64,000 nt of DNA from Aselliscus stoliczkanus (GCA_033961575.1 CM066735.1:92139449-92203448); one strand, 5' to 3'; positions 1 to 12,555 are shown, counted from the stretch's first letter. Notes: generated by a model not told the origin, from the letters alone. Program-made: numbers and translations.

Positions 1-1470
1 GCCCTGTTCCATGAGTATTCAAAGGACTTAATTTATCATGTATTTCTAGTCCCACTGTTAGTAAAGACATCATTCATTTGCAGGGCGGCTAAAAGCAAAA
101 ACAGTAGGTTAGGCTAGTGGTTTTCAAACTTGTTCATTGATTTTTTTTGTTTGTTCATTCACTCAACAGGGGGGAAAAAAAAAGATATATTTAATATATT
201 ACAATTAATATAATAAATATATTAAAATTATATGCATATATGTATATAGACACATACACTCATATGTACAACACACACACACACAAAATTTTCTGAAAAT
301 GACTGAATCTGTCAGCTCACTTGTGGTGCTTCTGATGTATATTAGGGTGCTTGGTGGTGGGTGGGTGGTGGGAGATAAGGAGATTTACATTAGAAAGAGA
401 AGGGAGAGAAGAGTCAATGCAGGGAGGTGAGGTGGGTGTGGGGAAGAGTGGACTAGGGAGTAATTTTTGTGTGGGGGAGGAGCTGAGGGAGATGTGGGAA
501 AACCCTGGGGTGGCTTCCTGGGTACAGGGCATACTGAAAGTTTGGAGAAAGGACTTGAGGAAGTGTTCCCGTGGATCTGAGTTGGATACCTTTTGACATT
601 CTTGCAGAGATGCCACTAGGGTTGGAATTTCTCTTTACTTTTGGCTGCTGGGCAGTGTTTCCTGGAATGAGAGCTTGCATGTAGACCGAATGTGTGTGCT
701 AGGTGCTGACAACATCACGGTTGGCGCAACACAGGCTCTTTGGTCTCATGGGACTTACACACTAATAGAGGGCTAGCATGAATTGAACAACTACCAAAGT
801 ATATTTATATATTCATTCACTATTTTTTTTTAGCACCTACAAGACACTGTTTAGGTTACAGGGGCTCAGATTCACCAATAAAACAAATAGACAATATTAT
901 TTCTGCCTGCAGTGGCTGTATAATGTGCCAATCAATCTAAGCTGGAACTACATTTCTCCGGATTTCCTTCTCTATAGGCTTCTGTGTTAGGGATGGCCAC
1001 GAGAAAAAATTGCCTAAGACCTGGAAGGCAGAAGAGAAGCTGCAGCCATTGGTCTCTGAAGGTCAGTGTGGGGAGCCAGGTACCACTGCAGCTCATGCAC
1101 TTTGGAGCTGATCTGCTGGATCATCTTCCTAATGTGCTGTGGGTGACCTTGAGGTGTGCAGGCCCTCTAGGGCCTGGGCACAGCACGGCGCAGCCCCATG
1201 GCAGAGGGCCAGCTTGTGCACAGTCCGCACTGCACTGAGGTTGGAGTCAGTGAGACAGATGAGGTTCCAGGGTGTCTGCAGGTGTCCTTGTGGGCTCCAC
1301 TTTGTCCCTGTTCCCTGCACAGCATGTTCAGGTCTCCTTCGTGACTGCCAGGATGGTTGATTCATGGCAACTGCAGACATCCCAGAGGCAGAGGCAAGAG
1401 CTCACATAGCCACCCTACCTAATCCCACAACTGTGTGGCAACGAACCCTGGGATAAATCCCTATTTTCTA
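1..1470. other. Left-edge stretch without a recognised gene
   Basis: AT-rich sequence from 175 to 250, then GA/TG-rich sequence, with no long open frame. Positions 112-135 ('gtggttttcaaacttg') look like one end of a hAT-Charlie MITE. Around 935-1030 ('ctggaactacatttctcc ... ggatggcca') the wording resembles the middle of an MLT1-type LTR, but I cannot trace its ends. The 1,130-1,380 part is GC-richer and unrecognised. Confidence 0.4.
270..284. repeat. (CA)n microsatellite, short
   Basis: A short run of CA dinucleotides follows a TA-rich stretch. Confidence 0.7.
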
Positions 1471-2420
1471 TCTCTCTGATTGAACCCTGATGGATACCCT
1501 ACTATTGTGCAGATTACATTCTAGACAGACAGTAAACAGCTTAATAAAGAAGTAAATTATGAAGAATGTTTAAAGAATAAAAGGTGTGACGGAAAGAAAA
1601 TTAGAGGAGAAAACTTGAGAATGAAGAAGTAAGGGGGATCTAGGGTGCCATAGAGGAAAGTGAGGAGGCAGGTGCTGTATTGAATAGGGCAGCCATGACG
1701 GGCCTTATTGAGAAGTTAGGGCTTGAACAAAGCCTTAAAGGAGGTGAGGGGCTAGCCAAAGGAAAAACTCCAAGGGCAGAGAGAACAGAGAACACATTCC
1801 CTAAGGCAGAAGGATGCCTGTAGCATTCTAGGAGCTTCAAGGAAGCCAGTTTAAGTGGAAAGGAGAAAGCAACAAGGAGGGCAGGAGGATGTCAGACTGG
1901 AACTGTAGCAAGGGTTGGCAAACATTGACCTGTGGGACAAATCCAGCCCCTCTGCCTGTTTCTGCACCTCAAATCCTATTGGCACACAGCCATCCTTGTT
2001 CATTTACACGTCATCTAAGCTGCTTTTGGGCCACTACAGCAGAGTTGAGTAGCTGTGACAGAGACCATATGGCCTATACGGCATGAAATATTTATTGAAA
2101 AAGTTTGCCGACCTCTGAGCTTTTGGCTTTTACTCTGATTAAAGTGGGAACCACATGAGGGTTTTGAGCAAAGGAGGGCCAAGTTGTGATTTACTTTATC
2201 TAAGAATTATTCCTGTTGCTGTGCTGAGAGCAGATTGCAGAGGGCAAAAACAGAAGCAGGGAGACCCATCAGAAATCTGTTGTAGCAATCCAAACAGGAA
2301 ATGATGGTGGCTTGGACCACGGTAGCAGCAGGGGAGGTGGTGAGAGATGGTTGGACTCTGATTATTTTTTGAAGGTTGAGCCCAACTGACAGACTGGATT
2401 TGGGGTGCTGGACAATAGAG
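1470..2420 (+). repeat. Unassigned ancient interspersed repeat, split by a MITE
   Basis: Two blocks (about 1,470-1,908 and 2,118-2,420) read as one old element: 'agacagacagtaaac', '...aaagccttaaaggaggtgag', then after the insertion 'ggttttgagcaaaggagggcc', 'gctgtgctgagagcagattg' and 'atgatggtggcttggac'. The same word order recurs at 50.3-50.96 kb. The pattern is common in mammals, but I do not trust my memory of the family name; it is probably LINE-derived. No coding capacity is seen. Confidence 0.5.
1909..2117. mobile_element. hAT-like nonautonomous DNA transposon
   Basis: The ends form imperfect terminal inverted repeats: 'caagggttggcaaac' on the left against 'gtttgccgacctctg' on the right, 12 of 15 positions matching after reverse complementing. 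The inside carries the familiar 'acacagcc...' and 'gcagagttgagtagctg' words of a mammalian hAT MITE. It is inserted in the older repeat at 1,470-2,420. No flanking 8-bp duplication survives. Confidence 0.65.
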
Positions 2421-2576
2421 GAGTTGACAAATGTATAATTACAACCATCTTAAGTGCTGGTATAAAAGGATTCCTTAGAGGTACGTTAGGGACCAATGGG
2501 TGTGGGAGCAATGCCAATATCCCCACCCAACTGGAGCGGTTCTGTTTTGTCTATTTTTTGTACTGGACTTCCTACT

Positions 2577-2763
2577 CCTTCAGTTGTTCTCAATCTTGGC
2601 TGCACGTTAGAATCATCTAGGGAGCTTTACAAAGTACTGATGCCTGGGTCCCACCCCACAAAATTCTTATTGAATTGATTTGAGTTTCCACCTGAGCATT
2701 AGGATTCATAAAAGCTCCCCAGATGATGCTTCCATCAGCCAAAGTTGAGAACCACTGCTCTAA
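2577..2763. mobile_element. hAT-Charlie MITE (MER5/MER20-like)
   Basis: Starts near 'gttctcaatcttggctgcac' and ends at 'gttgagaaccactg', giving inverted-repeat ends. Internal 'gggagctttacaaagtactg' and 'aaaagctccccagatgatg' are inverted copies of each other. The layout is typical of the small palindromic hAT-Charlie elements of mammals. Confidence 0.75.
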
Positions 2764-4480
2764 TAATTTCTTTGAACAAATTTCCTATGCCTTTGGATTG
2801 ATGGAAAATGGCTTGAGATCTAGAAGTACACAGTGAAATTTGTCTTTTTTTAAATTTTTATCTTCCCAGCACTCTTCATAATACCTTCTTCATTTCTGTT
2901 GGGAGGAATTTCTTCTCCCCTTTGTTCACAGCTTTGGTGGTAGTCGGGCCCAACCCCCCACAATTAATGCGAACTTCCTGGATCTCCTCTCTCTCTTTCC
3001 CTGGTACAGTTGAATAGCAGCTATTTGACTTGAGCCCAACCCCTTGGATACACAGATATCAGAGATGGACACACAGGTGACTTGTTGCAGCAGTGGCCAA
3101 AATGGTACCGTAGTCCTGTCTAGAATTTTCCACCATGAAATAATTACCGAGTCCTGCTCTCAATTTCTTGACTCCCAGAGCTCCCTTGGTTCTTTCAATC
3201 CATTCCCAAACCTGGTACCCCACCCTCCTGTTGATTCTGTCAGTCTCTATCCCCTCACCTATATTATGTCAGTAAATTCCCTATTGCTTAAGTTAGCTTT
3301 ATCTTGTAACCAAGAACCCTACTGGTACGGAATGCCTGGGTGGCATTCTTTGAATCATGACATTATTTTAATCTATTTACTTGGCAACTATGCACTGTGA
3401 TTTCATTGTTGGAAAAGAACAGACAACAAGAAAACAATCTATCAAACCATGCTTATTCAATAGGCAAAAGACAGATATGAGTTGGTGCCAGAACTTTTGG
3501 AATTTTTAAACAATTATTTATAAAACTAGCACATCTATCAATAATAACAACAATGTATTAATCACCTAGCTCTTGAAAGTACAAAAATTTGATTTAATAT
3601 GTTTTTTCAGATGACAAGTCTTTGGTTGAAAATATAATATATGTAAAATCTTCAAACCTGTGAGTTAACAAGGCCTCCATCTTGAGGCATGTATTGTTTA
3701 TCCAAAAGAAGAGGAATTTGTGTCAGTTTGGGTCCTGACAGAAGCAGACACCAAGATAGAGTTAGAAATGCAAGATATTTAGTGTAGGAAGTATCTGTGA
3801 AAGATAAGGGAGAGAGGACACAGAAGCAGCTAGGGGGACACTTCAGACCACGTGGCAGGTCTGCAGGTGTGAAAGAAGAGGGGGAGGATCCGCAAGAAAA
3901 AGCTCTGATTGCAAGGCAGCTCTGAGAAGTCTGTATCAGGCTGATGGGGAACTTCAGCGCAAAGAGCATCAGTGAGAGGAGTCTTGTGTTGGTTAGGAAA
4001 CCCTGACTCTGGAGAACTCAATCACTGGCTGGGAACAACCCAGGAAGAGAGTGACCTCAGTCTGAATGCTGGGACAGATCTCAAATACATAGCAGCTAAA
4101 GGTGGTCAGCTAACTACATTTCTTATAGTAAGTTCTCTCTTGAAAGATTTGATAGTTGTCCTTCCACAAAAGTCATCAAAGGCCATAGAAGGCAAAGGAG
4201 GAAGATTTTGCCTTTCAAAAATCAAGGTCAACCTTCCCCAGCTGCCCTGAACATTATTCAAGACCACACAGAGCATGAGAACTGAATCTATGAGGCGAGG
4301 GATTATCGTTATGGTTTTTGTGTGTGTGCTTTAGCAAGAAGTCTTTCAATCTGTTGTTTGAGTAGGGTGAGCACTATGAAAAATTAATGCATTTCCCTTT
4401 CTCTAGAAGGGAGGTGAGCTGCTGGGGAGGAACAGGTATTATGGTTCTAAGTATTGGGCCCTTGGGGAAAGGTAAATAAA
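2764..4480. other. No recognised gene; possible decayed LTR at 3,720-4,060
   Basis: Mostly unrecognised sequence. The GA-rich part from 3,720 to 4,060 resembles the body of an old mammalian LTR, but I cannot fix ends or family. Reading frames here have no recognisable domain. Confidence 0.3.
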
Positions 4481-4489
4481 CTGTGGGAT

Positions 4490-4870
4490 ATTCAGTCCCC
4501 ACCCCTTCTTGCCTGCTCAAGCTATGTCCTTTCTGTGTACTCCTCACTCATGCCCCATTTATTGCTCCTTCTCTACCGAATCATTCCTATTATTATATAA
4601 GCATGCTTTTAAAACAAAATTTATCCATATCAAATTTCTCTCCAACCACTCTCCTATCCTATTATTCTACAGCCATTCAAGGCCACACAAACTAGCTTTC
4701 TCCTTCATTCTTCACTTTATCTGACTCTATGCTCCCCTCTCTCTCTGGTTACTCCTTCTCAATGTCATTATTTGATGGTTGATTCCTCCTCTTCACCCAA
4801 ATCTAAACTTTGGACTTCTCTGACTTTGGTCTGAACAGAGTACTGCTTTCTCTCTTTCCCCCAGTGTGTC
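4490..4870 (+). repeat. Possible L2 LINE ORF relic
   Basis: Pyrimidine-rich text ('ctccaaccactctcc', 'ggttactccttctcaatgtc', '...tctttcccccagtgtg') resembles decayed L2 reverse-transcriptase-domain sequence in the plus orientation. Identification is by general resemblance only. Confidence 0.3.
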
Positions 4871-4916
4871 TTGGTCAGGGTGCAATGGCCATTTTGGGCA
4901 AGGCAGTTCTTTGTTT

Positions 4917-4968
4917 TCTCTTTCTCTCCTTCTCTTTCTCTCTCTCTCTCTCTTTCTCTCTGTCTCTC
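4917..4968. repeat. (CT)n microsatellite
   Basis: Interrupted CT/TTCTC tract, about 50 bp. Confidence 0.85.
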
Positions 4969-5639
4969 ATCAAGGGTATTTGGTGCAAGTGGGTCAGATA
5001 TGCACTCCCAGTATTTCAACTCTCTGTGTTTGCAGCCAACGCAGTCCAGTAGCTCAAAAGAAATCACTGAAGAAAGATTCCGGTGCAACACCTTAGAAGC
5101 CAAGTACCCAAAAGATGCTCAGAATTGCTAAGGAGAATTCCATGCGACCTGGGTGGAGCACAGACAGGACCTGTTACAATTGTCTAATAGGGACATGGAT
5201 GGAAGGAGGAGGCTGCATGTAAGGAAAAGGAGAAGGGAGGGTGGATCTGACTGGTCAGAGCCCCGAATCCCATTCATGAGAGAAGTCCCTTTCAGATCCG
5301 TTTTCTGGGAAGTCCTCACTCAGATGAATGGCTATGAGAAAGCTATATAAGAGTCACAGTGTGTGTTAATAGGAGCTCAGCTGCTATAGAGGCTTGCTTC
5401 CAGCCTTTGGATTTGAGAATCAATTTCTGGGATCAGCTGTCCACTTCGCTTGTACTCAGTGACCTGGCCTCCAAGTGCCCTTCACTGCCTGTGTTGTGTC
5501 TCCTCCCAGCACTGCTCCAGGCCTCCTCTGAGCATAATGAGAGATCTGGTGGAGTGAAGGATAGGTGGTCTCCCCACTATCAACAATGAAAGGACTGCCT
5601 GCTTTGCTGTGTCTTTCAGATTGAGGTTTTATCAGTAAA

Positions 5640-6065
5640 AAATCACTAATTTGATAATTTTAAAAAGTTAGAAAACTTTTTAATAAACGATTATATTCAT
5701 GAGTTTTAAAAGCATTGCCTACAGGATATATGTAAGTGCATCAGAATTTGGGAATAGAGGCAACTGGATTTTTTTATATATGGAAATATTGAAAAGTAGA
5801 GAGAGAAGAATATTATTCAATTCTAACATCTAAAGATGACTGATTTTAACATTTTGATTTATTACTTTTAAATAGTTTTTCATATAATGCATTTTCCATC
5901 TAATGTTATAGTAAAAGCCCTTGCATATGATACGGAATATTCTTGGACAACATTATTTGAAATTGCATGTATCTTGCTTTACTTGACATTTTCCTGATGG
6001 TTGGATATTGAAAGTTTTAATGATTCTGTTTCATGAATACCGCTGCAATGAACAATATCATAAAA
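5640..6065 (-). repeat. Possible antisense L1M relic
   Basis: The right end 'aataccgctgcaatgaacaatatcat' echoes the antisense L1 ORF2 phrase 'aatgctgcaatgaacat' found at 42.9 kb. The rest is AT-rich and too decayed to trace. Confidence 0.35.
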
Positions 6066-6068
6066 GGG

Positions 6069-6136
6069 TGAGTGTGTGTGTGTGTGCGCGCGCGTGCATG
6101 TGTGTGTGCTTGTATGCGTGTGCTTGTGTGTGTGTT
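6069..6136. repeat. (TG)n/(CG)n microsatellite
   Basis: TG repeats with a central 'gcgcgcgcg' block. Alternating purine-pyrimidine sequence of this kind can adopt Z-DNA. Confidence 0.85.
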
Positions 6137-6199
6137 TGGACAACTTTCCAAAACACTTTAGGGCTTGGTGTAGTTTAAAAGTATGTTTAAAATTTCTTT

Positions 6200-6657
6200 G
6201 ATTACTCCTTTCTTCAAGTGATGGCTCTTCATTATCCCCCTCTTGAATATGAGATGCACCTATAATTCACCTGTAATGAACAGAGTTATGACAGACGTGA
6301 TGGTGGGGCTTTGGAGACTAGGTCATAAAAGACCTGCAACTTCTTTCTTGCTTTCTCTTGGAACACCTGCTCTGGGGAAGCCAGCTGACATGTCATGGCG
6401 ATGGTTGAACAGTCCTCTGGAGAGTTACATGTGGTGGACTCTGCTTATAGTCTTCTTCAGAACCTCCATCCAAAAGCCAGACAAGTGAGTCGTTTTGGAA
6501 ATAAATCTTGCAGCCCCGACAAGTCTTTAGATGAATGTAGCCTGACTCAACATATTGGCTACAACCTTAGCAGAATCCCTGAATTGGAGCTACCCAGCTA
6601 AGCTGCTCCTGAATTCCTAACCCACAAAAACTGGGAGATAGAATTGTCTGTTGTTTA
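6200..6657 (+). mobile_element. MaLR/MLT1-like LTR, 3' end hit by a SINE
   Basis: Carries the MLT1 word order: 'ttctttcttgctttctcttgg', 'ctctggggaagccagctg', 'acccagctaagctgctcct', 'gaattcctaacccacaaaaactgggagata'. A minus-strand SINE (6,664-6,776) is inserted close to the 3' end. Confidence 0.75.
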
Positions 6658-6663
6658 GGGGAA

Positions 6664-6776
6664 TTTTTTTTTTTTTTTTTTGGAGGGCAGTGTCACTGGC
6701 CCTCATATGTGGGATCTGAACCTGGGTCACTGGCGTCACAACCCAGCTCTTAACCACCGTGTCACTCGGCCGGCCC
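6664..6776 (-). mobile_element. tRNA-derived SINE, short form
   Basis: Poly-T at the left is the antisense A-tail; 'gagggcagtgtcactggccc' is the antisense trailer and 'cactcggccggccc' the antisense head. The flanks 'ggggaattttt' and 'ggggtaattttt' look like a TSD with one indel. It lies in an MLT1-like LTR. Confidence 0.85.
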
Positions 6777-6789
6777 ATGGGGTAATTTT

Positions 6790-8790
6790 TAATATAACAA
6801 TAGATAACAAATCTATGGCTTCTGATATATTCAAATTGCTTTTTCAGGAAGTTATATAAATTTATTCACTCATCAAAAGATAGATAAGAATGGCTGCTTT
6901 ACTATGCCCTTTTCACTTGAATTTTTATGACTAAAGAAAGAAATCTTTGCTAATGTAGAAATAAATTATTATAAGCCCTAGTTTCCTTTATTATGGTTAG
7001 TTTCAAATTAGAGTTCAAATAATTTCAATGTCATTTAGTGAAACCTTTAAGTAAGGAAATCATTAACACAAAGGCTTTAGAAAATGAAAAATACTGATTT
7101 AAGTCATTGCTTTTTATTGAGAAAGAATAAGAAAGGGTAGCAAATATTCACATAGTATTTCACAATATTTAGGTTAATTTGATGACATTCTTTATCTTGT
7201 CATTATGAAGCTGAACTTCAGTCTAAAGTGTTTACTAAGAGTGACAAAAGTTTACTGTAATCTTGAGAGTTTTTCTTTAATAGATCCAAGGACTGTTGAT
7301 TTAAAACATTAAGAGTATTAATATTTCTTATAGGCAACTATGTTTCCGAGAATTTTTAAGCTAGGGGACATGTATTTTACTTAAAGTTGTTTATTTCTTA
7401 TAGGAGGTGGCTTTGCTTCTCAACCTTGTCATAATTAAGTGTTAATTAACTAATCTGGTTACAGTGATCTCACGCAGCTTTTTAAGTATTGGCATAGGGG
7501 AGGTAGAAGTCATATAGGTAAAAATAATCATCGTAATAGTATAATAGAATTAACCCTCAAAAAATTGATATCTTAAATTTTCTCTACACACTTTTGATAA
7601 ATTAAAAATAGGGAGGAGGGGTTCTTATGTTAAAATGTTGACAAAGCCTTGAATGAAATGTAATGTTTGTAGACTTTCCAATAGCCTCATATATGAGAAT
7701 ATGCATGGTACAAACAACTACCTTATTAGGTCTGTGTTTTCGAAAGCTCACACATTTATTTTCAGAGTTATTTTGAATTTGTAGAGCTCTTTAACTGCTT
7801 TGAAGCCACTTCTGTGAGTGGAATTAGAGGGAGTAGTGTTGCCCATTCCATCACAGAAGCCTGAAGCTGGCTGTAACATGATTCCACAAAGAAAGGGTAC
7901 GTGCTTAGCAGCTAATTGGATATGCAGTAGCATATGCATGGAATATCAAGACATATAGCATAGAAAGGAAAACACACAACTGAAATGAGAAACAACTTAT
8001 GATACTTACTAGCATTAACATTTTAATTTAAAATGCCTGGAAAACAATGCAGTAATTTGTATTTCCTGAACTTACTCTTATTATGTAAAGTGTTCTTCGA
8101 TGAACTTCTGGAGAGGTCTTTGGTTTGATTTTTCTGGTTTCCAAGTACAGTAATGAAATCCTCCATGTTTGACCTTCTACACTGTATGATTTTGATTCTA
8201 AATACAAGTGGAAAGGTACTACCTCATAAAGTGCTGTGTAGTAGTGTCCATGAAAGCATCGCGTGAGGCGGCTGCCTTCTTATTTTACAAAATATATTTC
8301 AAATATGTTTTATATAGATGTATTTATTTTTAAATGTAAATGTTCTTATATCGATATGTTTTAAACGTTTCAATACTGCATCTTTATTCTGTCATTCAGG
8401 AAGATGGTATATGAGAACAGTTTTGTATTTGCTCCCTTGAACAAGATACCTCTAATTCTTCTTGGAATAAAGCATATATTAACAAACAAAGGTGAGCTTA
8501 AACAAAGACTGGTAATTTTACTGTGTTCTGACCTCATAACAAAATTGCCGTTCTTTTTCTGTTTATTTTTATATGGATCTGACATAGAAAATTTTAAGAA
8601 ACTCCCAAACTTATAACGACTAGGAAAAATATGATTTTTTTTCTTACCCTCGGGTCCTCTCAAACTTTGATTTTAGGAATAAATTTGCTTGGCCAAGTTT
8701 ATTTCTGATATCATAGAAGAGTTTATAAAGAAATATACAGCACTTGAATTTGGCAGAAACAGTAATCCTTTAAACTATGGGGCAAGAAAA
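6790..8790. other. Repeat-poor AT-rich stretch, no gene seen
   Basis: No repeat family or coding exon recognised. The part from about 7,730 to 8,290 is of mixed composition and free of obvious repeats, so it is a candidate for conserved noncoding DNA, which only cross-species alignment could show. Confidence 0.35.
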
Positions 8791-8819
8791 TCATTTCAAA
8801 ACAATACCCTCCCTGAGTG

Positions 8820-9176
8820 TGCTTTTAACCACTTAATCCCATAAGAAAGTTGCCGCCCAAAAGTAGTCAATAGGTACAAACTTCCAGTTGCAAGATAAAT
8901 AAGTGCTAAGGATGTGGTGACTACAGTTAACACTGCTGCATAATATATAGGAAAGTTGTTAAGAGAGTAGATCCTAAGAGCTCTCATCACAAGGAAAAAA
9001 AAAATTTTTTTCCGTTTTTGCTTTCTCTTTTTATTGCCTCTATGTGAGATGATGGATGCTAACTAAACTTATTGTGTTAATCATTTCACAATATATGTAA
9101 GTCAAACCATTATGCCATGCACCTTAAATTTATATAGTGATGTATATTAACTATATCTCAGTAAAACTGGGGGAAA
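8820..9176 (+). mobile_element. L1M 3' end (L1MA/MB-like)
   Basis: The order 'ggtacaaacttccagttgcaag', 'gtggtgactacagttaacac', 'gagagtagatcctaagagctctcatcac', 'gtgagatgatggatgctaac' and 'tatatctcagtaaaactggggg' is the 3' UTR of mid-age mammalian L1 elements in sense orientation. Strongly 5'-truncated; no ORF2 remains. Confidence 0.8.
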
Positions 9177-9179
9177 AGT

Positions 9180-9835
9180 CACTGCCACTGTTCCTTGGTT
9201 GGTGCAGGATTCATTCTGGGTCTTTCCTCACAGTGTTGGCTTTGAGCCATCTCCCCTGCCTCTCTCCTATTGCCTATTTACCTGGGCCCTTCCTCCCTGG
9301 TGTGTGGCTTGGGCTAGACAGCCATCCCCGTTCTACACATAGCCCTTCCTGACACATCTGTGGCTTGTTGCTGATACCTGATGCTGGACCTGGGCATCTG
9401 GCATCCACCATCCCTCCTGGCTGAGCCCTCGAGGCTCTGTGCCTTCACTCACCCATGGAAGTGGACTTCTGTAGAGACTGTTTCCTCCTACACACGATGA
9501 AATAGAAAACAGGGCAGGAAGTTGTCAGGCGTTGCCCTTTCTGATGAGTGCCCTTTCACACAATCATACATTTTAAGATTATATAAAAAGAGACAAATCA
9601 TGTGTCTGAAAAATTAGCTAAAGGTGCACTGCTTTCCTATGAAAAAGACTCTCCAATTGTTTTGGACGGCTTTGGAAAATGGAACAAAACAGATCATCAT
9701 GAAAATTATCTGTATTTCTCATAACAAGAGTTCACATGAGCGTTAATCTCGTTTTTGTAAGAAAACAAAACAAAAACCAGTACAATAGTCTTCTGTATGT
9801 GGGTCAGTTTCTAAACAACCCCAACAGATACTATG
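9180..9835. other. Unrecognised stretch
   Basis: GC-richer until about 9,550 and then AT-rich. No repeat or exon recognised. Confidence 0.3.
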
Positions 9836-9839
9836 TAAT

Positions 9840-10310
9840 CTTATTAGCCCTTGTTTCTAGTATTGCCAGCTTCTCCAGTCCCCGGTGCATTTCTGCCAGA
9901 GAGTCATCTAAAAAGTGCAAGTTTGATTGCGATATTCTTCTCCTTAAAAATAAAAGAAATCTGCAACAACAAAAATGTCCCCTTTCAGTGCATGTGAATC
10001 ACCATGATCAAGCCAATCCAAACTCAGGTGCATGGTCTCTCTTCCTAGAATTATCCATCGTCTGCTTCTTGATTGCCATTTTCTCCCCATGACCCACCTC
10101 GATCATCTCTCCTGTGAATTCTTGCACTTTCCTCTGTGAAGTTGTCAGTACTCCTTGATGCCATGGCTGCATGTTGCATATAACACTCTTTATCACTTTA
10201 GGTATTCATCCTTCTGTTCCAGTCTTTTAGCTCCTTGAGGACAGTAGATCCTTTATTTCTTTTGTGACCCCTGAACCTGGGTGCTCAAGAAATATGTGGG
10301 GAACAAGTGA
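9840..10310 (+). repeat. L2 LINE 3' fragment
   Basis: The L2 3'-region order is visible: 'aaaaagtgcaagtttgattg', 'ttcttgcactttcctctgtg', 'tttagctccttgaggacagtag' and the terminal 'gggtgctcaagaaatatgtgg ... gtgaatgaatg'. The 118-codon open frame at 9,736-10,092 overlaps this and is not a gene. Confidence 0.6.
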
Positions 10311-11694
10311 ATGAATGATGTTAAGGAACAATGAAAACCTATACCCAGCAATGGATTTGAAACACGAAGCCATGATATGGCCCTCAGACTCTATGACACA
10401 AATTGTTATGTCGTCTCTTAAAAATAGTAACTTTAGGCTGGGGAAGGTTGGACCACACACATACAGCCCTGGTGTGGGAAAGCAAATTTGACAGTATCTC
10501 AATAATACTCCTGCTCTCCAGCTGGCTAAAGGAATACTAAGTCAATGCTTTTCTCTACAACACCAATACATTTTTATTTGCGTTGTCATTTATCAACCCC
10601 TGAATACCTTGTTATAGGTAGAGTGATGGCGTTGAGCGAGGGATTTCTTTGAGACTAGCTGGCCGGCTGCCCAGGCAGGCTGTCTCCTGAGTGTCATTGT
10701 CCCAGCAGGGCTGCCCTGCTTTAGGTATGGTTCTTTGAGTTGCACAACCTTAATGTTTCATTCAGCATAGAAAGGATCATATAACCAAACCCACAAGACT
10801 GATTTATATTAATCAAGATCGTAATCTATTAATTTACAATGAAAAATATAACTTTCAAGCAGAGGAGAAATTCCTATTAGCTGGGTAGTGTGTTCTTAGC
10901 ACTTTGGGAAAATACATATGAGAAACTAATGTTTAAAACCAAGTGGTATAGTTAGTGGATTCAAATGAAGAGAAAGGGGAGGAATGTTGTTGAGCTATGG
11001 GTCTGATGCTCCATTTCCCTCATGACCCTGAGATGCCCAGCAGGCTGGACATTTGTGTCCAGGGTTCCTGGATGGGGGACCTATTAAGTCTTTGTATGTT
11101 GACTTCCCCTTTACAAGATCCCAATGCAGTCTGTTCCTGCTATCAACAGGATTTCTTCATAAGAGGCGAAATAAAACTGTCAGGTCTCGAATTTTCACAT
11201 TAGAATTATGAACCAGTATGAGTCCTGTCACACTGTACATTCTGGACATCTTGATTGTACCTCAGTACTTTCAAATCCCTGCAGCCCTACATTTTCTTGA
11301 ATTAATTTCTACACTTAGCTAATCTCATCCATTATATATTAACACTTATTAATTTCATTCTTAGAAAATGGTTACATTATTTATAAATTTGGGGGATTTG
11401 GGCTTTGCTTCTAATGTTGATAAGACAGTTTTGGGGCATGTGGTTCACTGCCACGCTCCTTGTAAATACTAATTGGTAATTATTCCTTCAGCAGTGCTTT
11501 TAAGACCACCAGTCCTCATGCATTAATGTGTTCATAGAATCAAGTGAGTTCTGACCTGTGCCTTAAAAATGAAATAGAATAAAGAGTATTATTAATAGAA
11601 TGCATTGCACATAGTAAGGTAAATATTGTTTTATATGTACTCTGTGTACTAGTTTGTGAGGTGAAACTTTTTTTGACTCTGAGTTGAGGTTATA

Positions 11695-11742
<48 letters not shown>

Positions 11743-12177
11743 ATTCTTAGATGATCAGAGCTTTATCCTTTGCTTTAGAGAGCAAGATGTTCTTTGTGTA
11801 TGAAGCTGTTAGAAAACTCGTTTAAATAAAACCTCAGCTAGGAAGAGCCCTGTCATTGAGGGGACAGACACTGTATACTGTGTCAGAGGTCTGCAGAAAC
11901 ATCCCATATTGGAATGTGACAGGAGTCGTGGTTAAAAAATAGGTGTAAAACCTGTAAAGCCCACATGAGATGAGAAACCAGCTGGTAGAAAAGCTGAAAG
12001 AAGCCATGGACACTGGCAGGTCATGACTCCTCATTGCTTAAGTCTTTCTTTTTGCACTGGAGCTCGGGGCTCCTGACTATCAGAGTACAGCTGCACCAAC
12101 TTTACTGATTTCCCTACAGATGAGATCACAGTGATTTCTGCTCAGACTCAGCCAATCAGGATAATGAAGAGATTTTC
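10311..12177. other. No gene recognised
   Basis: Mixed unique-looking sequence around a CA microsatellite. No frame shows a known domain. Confidence 0.35.
11694..11742. repeat. (CA)n microsatellite
   Basis: About 24 CA units with one TA interruption near the start. Confidence 0.95.
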
Positions 12178-12187
12178 ATATGGAATT

Positions 12188-12294
12188 TTTTTTTTTTTTT
12201 GAGGGCAGTGTCACTGGCCCTAGTATGTGGGGCCCGAACCGGGGCCGCTGGCTTCCTAAGCCAGCGCTTAACCACCACGCCACTCGGCCGGCCC
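12188..12294 (-). mobile_element. tRNA-derived SINE, short form
   Basis: Antisense poly-A (T run), antisense trailer 'gagggcagtgtcactggccc' and antisense head ending 'cactcggccggccc'. An exact 8-bp TSD 'atggaatt' lies at 12,180-12,187 and 12,295-12,302. It faces a second copy (12,556-12,671) on the other strand. Confidence 0.92.
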
Positions 12295-12555
12295 ATGGAA
12301 TTCTAATTTTCTTAGGAAATTGTTTTCATAAGCACAACAATGCAGCATATATCTGGGTACTCAAAAGTGAGTGTTTGGTAAAGTCCTCGAGGTACGTCTC
12401 CATCCAGCCGTTTGTCCATCCATTTGAGCGTCCACCTGTCCATCTATTCATACTTTGTTGGGCACCTATGTATTCTGTGCAAGAAGCTTGCCCTCATATG
12501 GTTTATTTTCAATGTGAGGCAATCTTGGTTGGAAGGGAATTTAAAAGTTATTTGA

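Noticed and set aside
1129..1380. Minus-strand 83-codon frame in a GC-rich patch as a retrocopy
   Set aside because: I could not match it to any protein, there is no A-tail, and the neighbouring text is LTR-like.
3044..3400. 118-codon plus-strand frame
   Set aside because: No domain, no splice or promoter context, composition like the flanks.
9736..10092. 118-codon frame with an apparent C-terminal hydrophobic segment
   Set aside because: Overlaps an L2 3' fragment; the hydrophobic tail comes from the L2 sequence.
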